From NCBI GenBank assembly GCA_937982505.1, contig CALJLV010000025.1, positions 1 through 17,588 on the forward strand: a DNA stretch of 17,588 bases. Direction: 5' to 3'. The position numbers and the translations under genes are program-made. Source of the DNA: an uncultured Desulfobacteraceae bacterium. Lineage in GTDB: Bacteria > Desulfobacterota > Desulfobacteria > Desulfobacterales > UBA2174. Under the pieces are notes generated by a model. That model worked only from the letters and a program-made list of their open reading frames with translations, ran no database searches and was not told the origin of the DNA. Of this stretch, positions 12,309 to 17,588 are shown piece by piece; position 1 is the stretch's first letter; every line of letters begins with the position of its first letter.

Positions 12309-14093
12309 TCAGGCCGCGTCGGAGACGCTTCGGGGCCGGCCCTGGGCATCCCAGTTGCGCGCCTGGTAATACTCTGCGAGCATTTGCAGCATCTGGTCCT
12401 CACGGAGCCCCTTGCCGGTTTCCGGCAGCACCTCTTTCAAGAGCCGCGGCGGCAGACGGTCGTCCTGGGGGGTGAGTCCCTCTTGCAGGTTGAAGCGCCG
12501 CGTCTCGTCGTGCACGGTACGCGATACGGCCCGTAGGGCCTCCTCGCTCATGTCCTCGCCCGTGAGCAGCCGGATCGCCTGGCGAAAGACGTCCCAGGGG
12601 TAGAAGTCCCGATAGAACCGGCAGATGATCAGGGTGTCCATCAGGATGTGGCGGTCTTCCCAGTCGGCAAAGGCCGCCGCCTTGCCTTCGATCTGCTCCG
12701 GGTCGAACAGCCCGCCGAGTTCGAACTTGTAGAAAGTCGACCGCAGATGGCAGGCGCCCCGATCGCTGGTGCCGTAGGCCAGGCTCATGCCCTTGAGCAC
12801 CCGCGGATCGTAGCCCGACGGTTCCATCCCCTTGACATGCACGGCCAGATCCTCGGCCCCCCATTGCCTGGCCGCATGCCTGATCCCTTCGGCCAGGACC
12901 GCCCCCAGGCCGCGGCGGCAGGCGATATCCTCGACCAGGGCAACGATGCCGTCCACATCACCGTAGTCCAGCCGGGTGTCGACCTTGCCCCGCTTGCCGG
13001 CCTCGATGGTGAAGGCCACCAGATTGCCGGCGCTCATGGTGTCCAGGCCGAGTCGGTCGCAGCGGTCGTTGATATAGGCGATCTCCTCAATGGATTGGAC
13101 CATGCACAGCCCGCCGAAAGTGTAGATGGTCTCGTATTCCGGACCGTCGATTTTGAGACCCCTGTGGCGTCCCTCCTTGACGGTGCTGAGCCTGCCGCAG
13201 GCCATGAAGCACTTGCGGCACGGATGCGGCGTCACGTCGCAGCGTGCGTGAAGGGCGTCGGCGTTGATCTGGTCCTGATGCGCCACACGGCCCTGGCTCC
13301 AGTACTTCGCGGGAAAGGCGCCAACCTTGTGGAGCACATCGACCATCATCGGCGTGCCCTTGGTCTTGAAGGCCTGGCTGGCCGGGGCGTCGCGGTTCTG
13401 CTTGAGAAAATCGGCGGCAAATGCCTTCAGGCCCTGGACGTCCGCCACCGCCTTTTGATGATCTCCCCAGAAAGCGATCCCTTTGACCTTCTTGGAGCCC
13501 ATGACGGCGCCCACGCCGGTTCGGCCGGCCTGGCGCCAGTAGTCGTTGTTGATCAGAGAAAGCTTGACCAGGTTCTCCCCCGCTGGTCCGATCACCACCA
13601 CCCCCGGCTTGCCGGCTTCGGGACGATTGGCGGCGAGCCAATCCTTGATGGCATCTTCGGTCTGGTAGGTGTCCCGCCCCCAGAGGTCTGCGGCCGGATG
13701 AAGCACCACGTCCCCGTTGCCGACCTCGATCCAGACCGGAGCGTCAGCGGCGCCGCTCAGCACGAGGGCGTCGATCCCCGCGGCGCTGATCCGGTCGGCC
13801 ACGGTGCCCCCCGCGTAGCTCTCACTGTAAAAACCGGTGAGCGGGGACTTGGTGTAAATGCCGTGTCTACAGGACCCCCAAAGCGGGGTGCCCGTGGCCG
13901 GCCCGATGGCAAAGATCAGGTGGTTTTCCGGGGCGAGGGGATCGACCCGGGCCGGGTTGAGCTTGAGCAGCAGATAGGACCCCAGCCCTTTGGCGCCTAA
14001 TCGGGTCCGGAGGACCTCTTCCGGGATATCAAGGGTCTCATGGGTCCGCCGACCCAGATCCACCCGGATGACCTTGTTGTTGAATCCAAGCAT
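12309..14093 (-). CDS. aldehyde:ferredoxin oxidoreductase family, tungsten-pterin enzyme
   Basis: A 594-residue AOR-family protein, close to the usual length of about 600. N-terminal domain 1 carries MLGFNNKVIRVDL, RTRLGAKGLGSYLL and SPLTGFYSESYAGG. The cubane ligands are C292-x2-C295-x3-C299 plus C491 in TLIICRFY, matching the spacing of Pyrococcus AOR. EYETIYTFGGLC and DTMSAGN lie in the pterin-binding part. The family oxidises aldehydes to acids with ferredoxin, or runs in reverse with very low-potential electrons. Substrate is not decidable from sequence; AOR, FOR and other branches share these motifs. No small ferredoxin-like subunit or MoaD-like gene is adjacent, which fits a single-subunit AOR more than BamB-type complexes. 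GGAAGG lies before ATG 14093. It is last in the minus operon, 69 bases after the SDR gene. Confidence 0.93.
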   Translation of the reverse strand: MLGFNNKVIRVDLGRRTHETLDIPEEVLRTRLGAKGLGSYLLLKLNPARVDPLAPENHLIFAIGPATGTPLWGSCRHGIYTKSPLTGFYSESYAGGTVADRISAAGIDALVLSGAADAPVWIEVGNGDVVLHPAADLWGRDTYQTEDAIKDWLAANRPEAGKPGVVVIGPAGENLVKLSLINNDYWRQAGRTGVGAVMGSKKVKGIAFWGDHQKAVADVQGLKAFAADFLKQNRDAPASQAFKTKGTPMMVDVLHKVGAFPAKYWSQGRVAHQDQINADALHARCDVTPHPCRKCFMACGRLSTVKEGRHRGLKIDGPEYETIYTFGGLCMVQSIEEIAYINDRCDRLGLDTMSAGNLVAFTIEAGKRGKVDTRLDYGDVDGIVALVEDIACRRGLGAVLAEGIRHAARQWGAEDLAVHVKGMEPSGYDPRVLKGMSLAYGTSDRGACHLRSTFYKFELGGLFDPEQIEGKAAAFADWEDRHILMDTLIICRFYRDFYPWDVFRQAIRLLTGEDMSEEALRAVSRTVHDETRRFNLQEGLTPQDDRLPPRLLKEVLPETGKGLREDQMLQMLAEYYQARNWDAQGRPRSVSDAA

Positions 14094-14162
14094 GGTGTCC
14101 CTTCCTTCCTGCGCGCCTCGCGCTTTGCCCGGACATCGGTGCGGCCCCTGACACGATGGGAT

Positions 14163-14939
14163 TCAGGCGCTGGTCCAGCCTCCGTCCACGAAAATCACGT
14201 TGCCGGTGAGATAATCGGCGGCCGGCGAGGCCAGAAACACCACCGTGCCGGCCAGATCCCGGGGACTACCGGTGCCGCCCAGGGGGATGCGCGACTGCAT
14301 CCAGGCCAGCCGCTCCGTATCCTGAAAGGCCGCCTCGGTCAACTGGGTGCGGAAATAGCCCGGCGCCACGGCGCAGACCCGGATCCCGTAAGGCGCCAGT
14401 TCCACCGCCATGTTCTTGGTCAGGCTGTAGACCCCGCCCTTGCTGGCGCCGTAGGCCGACGTGTTGCGGATCCCGAGCCGGCTGGTCAGCGAGGCGACGT
14501 TGATGATCCGCCCGGCCACCCGGTGAGCCACCATGTGGCGCGCCGCCTGCTGGCCAAGAAAATAGACGGCCTTCAGGTTGGTGTCCAGGACCTGGTCGTA
14601 CTCGTCCGGCGTAACTTCCAGAAAAGGTTTGCGGACCTGGGCGCCGGCATTGTTCACCAGGATGTCCAGGCCGCCGAAAACGGCTGCGGCGTGCTCCACC
14701 AGCGCCGCCAGCGAATCGATGCGGCTGACGTCCCAGGGCAGGGCCGCAACCCGGGCCCCGGTCTGCTCGGCCAGCCCGGCGGCGGCCGCCTCCAGCGGCT
14801 CCGGACTGCGGCTGACCAGAATCACCCGGGATCCGGCCCGGGCCAGCCCCTCGGCCATCCCCAGACCCAGGCCGCGCGAGCCTCCGGTCACCATGCTGGT
14901 CTTGCCCGCCAGGCTGAACGGGTTCGCCTTCTGTTCCAT
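14163..14939 (-). CDS. short-chain dehydrogenase/reductase (FabG/gluconate-dehydrogenase-like)
   Basis: A 258-residue classical SDR. TGGSRGLGLG near residues 18-27 is the nucleotide-binding loop, followed by the NNAG motif, catalytic Ser in the NVASLTS strand, and the Tyr163-x3-Lys167 pair in SAYGASKGG. The C-terminal VDGGWTS is typical. The Arg in VSRSPEP after the second strand hints at NADP(H) preference, which is weak evidence. It oxidises an alcohol to a ketone or the reverse; in this setting a 3-hydroxyacyl-CoA or a hydroxy/keto intermediate is plausible. The ribosome site GGGAGG lies ahead of ATG 14939. The gap to the upstream alcohol dehydrogenase gene is 33 bases, so both are likely on one mRNA. 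Confidence 0.92.
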   Translation of the reverse strand: MEQKANPFSLAGKTSMVTGGSRGLGLGMAEGLARAGSRVILVSRSPEPLEAAAAGLAEQTGARVAALPWDVSRIDSLAALVEHAAAVFGGLDILVNNAGAQVRKPFLEVTPDEYDQVLDTNLKAVYFLGQQAARHMVAHRVAGRIINVASLTSRLGIRNTSAYGASKGGVYSLTKNMAVELAPYGIRVCAVAPGYFRTQLTEAAFQDTERLAWMQSRIPLGGTGSPRDLAGTVVFLASPAADYLTGNVIFVDGGWTSA

Positions 14940-14972
14940 GTGGCTGCCTCCCTCGGGTCGCGGATCTTTCGG

Positions 14973-16160
14973 TCAGGGTTTGTTGAAGGCGTTCTGGTAG
15001 ATCCCCCGCACGTCGGCCTCGGTCAGGTCCCGCGGATTGGGAACGAACAGACGGGCCTGGGCCATGCCGCCCGCCACCATCTTGGGCAGATCGCTTTCGG
15101 GCACGTCGTAGTCGTTGAGCCAGGGCGACACGTTGACGGCCTCCATGAGATTCAACACGGCCTCGATGGAAAGATCGGCGGCCTCGTAGAGCGAGAGCCC
15201 CTCGATGGATTCGCCCATGGCCCGGGCGATGTCGGCGTATTTGTGCAGGTTGCCGACCTTGTTGAAGGCCATCACGTGGGGCAGCATGATGGCGTTGGAT
15301 CGGCCGTGGGACATATGGTACTCCGTTCCGAGCACGTAGGCCAGACCGTGATTCGCGCCCAGACCGCCGCTGGCGAAGGCCATCCCCGACAGGTTGGCCG
15401 CCAGCAGCATGTTGTAGCGGGCCTTGACATTGCTGCCCTTGGCGTAGGCCGGGGGCAGGTTGGCGGCGATCATGGCAATGGCCTGCAGGGCGAGCACCTC
15501 GGCGTAGGGGGTCGTGTTGACGGAAACGTAGGTTTCGATGGCATGCACCAGGGCGTCGATGCCGGTGTCGGCCGTCACCCTGGGCGGTACGGACAGGGTC
15601 AGCATGGGATCGAGAACGGCCAGGTCGGGAAGCAGAAAGTCGCTGTAGACCACCTTCTTGGTGTTGACGGCCTCGTCGGTCATGACCAGCACCCGGGTGG
15701 TCTCACTGCCCGTTCCGGCGGTGGTGGGCACCAGAATGCAGGGGATGCCGCGTTTGGACACCATGTCGATGCCGGCATATTGCAGCACCGAGCCTTCGTT
15801 GGTCGCCAGCACGCAGGCCGCCTTGGCGCTGTCCAGGGAACTGCCGCCGCCGATGCCCAGAATCAGGTCGCATCCGCCGCTGCGCACCCGCGCGGCGCAT
15901 TCGTCGATGATGCGCGCCGGGGGTTCGGGCAGGACGCGGTCGAACACCTCGTAGGGCAATCCGGCGGCCTCCAGGGGCGCCAGCGCCTTTTCCACCAGCC
16001 CGGCCCCCACCACCCCGGCGTCCGTGACCACCATCACCTTGGTGGCCCCCAGCTTCCTGGCTTCCGCGCCGACGTTCTGGATCACGTCCTGTCCCAACAG
16101 GGTTTTCTTGCAGGCCAGAAAGGTGCCCTGTTTGCCGATCTCGTCGAATGTGTCCTTCAT
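14973..16160 (-). CDS. iron-type (group III) alcohol dehydrogenase
   Basis: A 395-residue Fe-ADH. GIGGGSSLDSAKA binds NAD(P); VPTTAGTGSETT follows it. Metal ligands by alignment with FucO are D202 and H206 (DALVHAIE), H271 (GANHGLAY) and H285 (HGRSNA), in normal spacing. It interconverts an alcohol and an aldehyde or ketone with NAD(H). Next to the AOR-family enzyme it could form an alcohol-aldehyde-acid chain, or reduce a surplus aldehyde. GGAG lies ahead of ATG 16160, and the gap to livM is 32 bases. Some members act on 1,3-propanediol, lactaldehyde, maleylacetate or 4-hydroxybutyrate, so the substrate stays open. Confidence 0.94.
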   Translation of the reverse strand: MKDTFDEIGKQGTFLACKKTLLGQDVIQNVGAEARKLGATKVMVVTDAGVVGAGLVEKALAPLEAAGLPYEVFDRVLPEPPARIIDECAARVRSGGCDLILGIGGGSSLDSAKAACVLATNEGSVLQYAGIDMVSKRGIPCILVPTTAGTGSETTRVLVMTDEAVNTKKVVYSDFLLPDLAVLDPMLTLSVPPRVTADTGIDALVHAIETYVSVNTTPYAEVLALQAIAMIAANLPPAYAKGSNVKARYNMLLAANLSGMAFASGGLGANHGLAYVLGTEYHMSHGRSNAIMLPHVMAFNKVGNLHKYADIARAMGESIEGLSLYEAADLSIEAVLNLMEAVNVSPWLNDYDVPESDLPKMVAGGMAQARLFVPNPRDLTEADVRGIYQNAFNKP

Positions 16161-16192
16161 GGTGATCTCCTTGTTGATTTGACCTTGATGAA

Positions 16193-17176
16193 CTATCGGG
16201 CGCTGATCCGGTCGAGCCGCCGGGCCACGGCGAGACTCATGCTGCCCACGATCCCCTTGGGCAAGAAGATGATCATGATCAGCAACGAAACGCCGAAAAT
16301 GATCTGACTGAGCCCCAGAAAGGACGACCCCAGGCTGATGCGGATATACTCTTCCAGGGACACGATGATGGCGCTACCGACAAAGGGCCCGAGCACGGTG
16401 AACATGCCCCCCAGGATGGCCTTGAAGCACACCGAGAGCGATACGCCCACCCCGGCGATGGTATCCGGGCTGACGTAGGTGACGTACTGGGCGTAAAGCG
16501 CCCCGCCCAGGGCCGTGAGTCCGGCGCTCAACAGGGTGATGAGCATCTTGTAGCGCATCACGCTGACCCCTAGGGAGGCCGCCGCGATCTCCGATTCCTC
16601 GATGGCCGTCAACGCCAGGCGGATGGGACTGCGATCGATGCGCCGCCAGATGTAGACCGCGCCCATGAGCAGAATCAGCGCGATAAAATAAAATACGCGC
16701 TTGTCGGGAAACTGCATGTCCATCAGCCGGCCGGTGGCCCGCAGGGTATAGCCCAGGGAGCCGCCGGTGATCTCGCGAAACGCCATGATGGTCAGCGCCG
16801 AGACCTCCGCCACGGCCAGGGTCACCAGGGCGAAATAGTCGCCCAGCAGGCCGAAGCGAAAGCAGGCGTATCCCAGAACGGCCGCCGTTCCCACGGCCAC
16901 GGCCACGCCGATCCAGATCCCGATCCACGGGGTGAAGCCCCAGTAGTTGAACATCAGGCTGGGCAGATAGGCCCCGATCCCCAGAAAGACCCCGTGCCCC
17001 AGGGACACCATCCCGAAGCGCGCCATGTAGGCCCAGGCCGTGGCCACGAAGGACCAGAGCAGAATCAAGGTCAGAATGTGCATGATGTAGGAGGACCGGA
17101 TGACCAAAGGCAGCAGCGCCAGGAGCGCCACCAGGATCACCTGCCCGAAAAACCACGTCTTGTTGGATGCGTGCAT
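16193..17176 (-). CDS. livM: branched-chain-type ABC transporter permease LivM
   Basis: A hydrophobic permease of about 327 residues with multiple membrane segments. It carries the LivM marks SLGHGVFLGIGAY, GLLGDYFALVTLAVAEV and the coupling loop DRSPIRLALTAIEESEIAAASLGVSV, followed by YKMLITLLSAGLTALGGALYAQY. It pairs with LivH in the inner membrane to import branched-chain amino acids or, in many catabolic clusters, aromatic and dicarboxylic acids. ATG 17176 lies two bases past the livH stop. A TTG at 17182 that overlaps that stop (TTGA) would add two residues and is the alternative. No ATPase (LivG/F) or binding protein is in the window; they may lie beyond the contig end. It is cotranscribed with the alcohol dehydrogenase, suggesting the import substrate feeds these enzymes. 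Confidence 0.93.
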   Translation of the reverse strand: MHASNKTWFFGQVILVALLALLPLVIRSSYIMHILTLILLWSFVATAWAYMARFGMVSLGHGVFLGIGAYLPSLMFNYWGFTPWIGIWIGVAVAVGTAAVLGYACFRFGLLGDYFALVTLAVAEVSALTIMAFREITGGSLGYTLRATGRLMDMQFPDKRVFYFIALILLMGAVYIWRRIDRSPIRLALTAIEESEIAAASLGVSVMRYKMLITLLSAGLTALGGALYAQYVTYVSPDTIAGVGVSLSVCFKAILGGMFTVLGPFVGSAIIVSLEEYIRISLGSSFLGLSQIIFGVSLLIMIIFLPKGIVGSMSLAVARRLDRISAR

Positions 17177-17178
17177 GA

Positions 17179-17533
17179 TCAACTCTCTGTTCCCAATAGT
17201 CCCTGCGGACGGATCATCATCATGCCGATGAACATCATGAGGGCCACGATGTCGGCGACCTCTTTGGAGGACAGAACGGCCGTCACCGATGTGACGATGC
17301 CGATGATAAAGGCGCTGATGAAGCCTCCCATGAGATTTCCCATGCCGCCGAAAACCACGATAACGAACGCCATGAGGGTGAAACTGGCGCCGAAATGGGG
17401 ATGGACGGTATAGATGGGAACGAAGAAGGCCGCCACCAGTCCGGTCAGCGCCCCGCCGGCCGCCAGGGTCAGGTAATAGATGACCCGGGGGTTGATCCCC
17501 ACGCCCTTGGCCATCTCCAGGTCCTGGGCCACG
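17179..17533 (-). CDS. livH: branched-chain-type ABC transporter permease LivH, C-terminal part (cut by contig end)
   Basis: About 117 C-terminal residues of LivH: AQDLEMAKGVGINPRVIYYLT is the cytoplasmic coupling loop (family form AxDxExAxxxGIN), then membrane segments, FTLMAFVIVVFGGMGNLMGG and MMMIRPQGLLG at the end. The N-terminal half is missing because genomic sequence stops at 17533. The GTG at 17530-17532 is an internal Val, not a start. The gene itself need not be broken. Its stop touches livM, the usual LivH-LivM order. Confidence 0.92.
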
Positions 17534-17588
17534 AGATCGGAAGAGCGTCGTGTAGGGGAAGAGTGTAGATCTCGGGGGTCGGCGGATC
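17534..17588. other. sequencing-adapter read-through (Illumina TruSeq), not genomic
   Basis: From AGATCGGAAGAGC at 17534 the sequence follows the reverse complement of the TruSeq universal adapter for 55 bases (AGCGTCGTGT, then TGTAGATCTC). I count four differences (17558, 17576, 17582, 17585), all to G, as expected from dark-cycle G miscalls on two-colour instruments. It should be trimmed. Confidence 0.95.

Noticed and set aside
14040..16307. 755-residue + strand open frame
   Set aside because: It is opposite the SDR and alcohol dehydrogenase genes, which carry complete catalytic motifs.
17179..17532. livH as a naturally truncated gene or a 117-residue protein starting at GTG
   Set aside because: The break coincides with adapter sequence, so the missing N-terminus reflects the contig end. 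The GTG is an internal Val in a conserved loop.

Overview
The window is a GC-rich, gene-dense stretch of bacterial DNA. It encodes acyl-CoA catabolism together with low-potential aldehyde/alcohol redox enzymes: an AOR-family tungsten oxidoreductase, an iron-type alcohol dehydrogenase, an ADP-forming acyl-CoA synthetase, paired acyl-CoA dehydrogenases and a Liv-type ABC permease. This mix suggests an anaerobic, fatty- or aromatic-acid-degrading bacterium, most like sulfate-reducing or syntrophic Desulfobacterota. That assignment is inferred from gene content only; there is no rRNA or other marker gene here.

Left arm (62-7999, + strand) is one co-directional block of five genes: a thiolase-fold protein lacking the usual catalytic residues; an 895-residue fusion of AMP-forming acyl-CoA ligase, two near-identical SCP2 lipid-carrier domains and a DUF35 zinc-ribbon/OB-fold domain; a DUF35-MaoC enoyl-CoA hydratase fusion; and two acyl-CoA dehydrogenases of different classes. 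Together they can activate a carboxylic acid to its CoA ester, dehydrogenate it and hydrate it. The thiolase-fold protein could then cleave it, possibly by a retro-aldol rather than a Claisen reaction. The set resembles the DUF35/MaoC/thiolase-fold module of sterol side-chain degradation (ChsH2-Ltp2), but with an unusual domain arrangement and an SCP2-bearing ligase. This is the most interesting part of the window.

Middle (8000-12300): a low-complexity intergenic stretch with a hairpin terminator, a lone minus-strand SEC-C zinc-motif protein, then a + strand pair of IclR-family regulator and ADP-forming acyl-CoA synthetase. The regulator has a clear sigma70-like promoter overlapped by two direct-repeat operator-like elements, so autoregulation is likely. 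Strong hairpins between 12193 and 12298 separate this pair from the convergent right arm.

Right arm (12309-17533, - strand) reads right to left: livH (cut by the contig end), livM, iron-type alcohol dehydrogenase, SDR oxidoreductase and aldehyde:ferredoxin oxidoreductase. It looks like an uptake-plus-redox operon for an alcohol/aldehyde/acid substrate. The last 55 bases (17534-17588) are not genomic: they match Illumina TruSeq adapter read-through with four mismatches, all to G.
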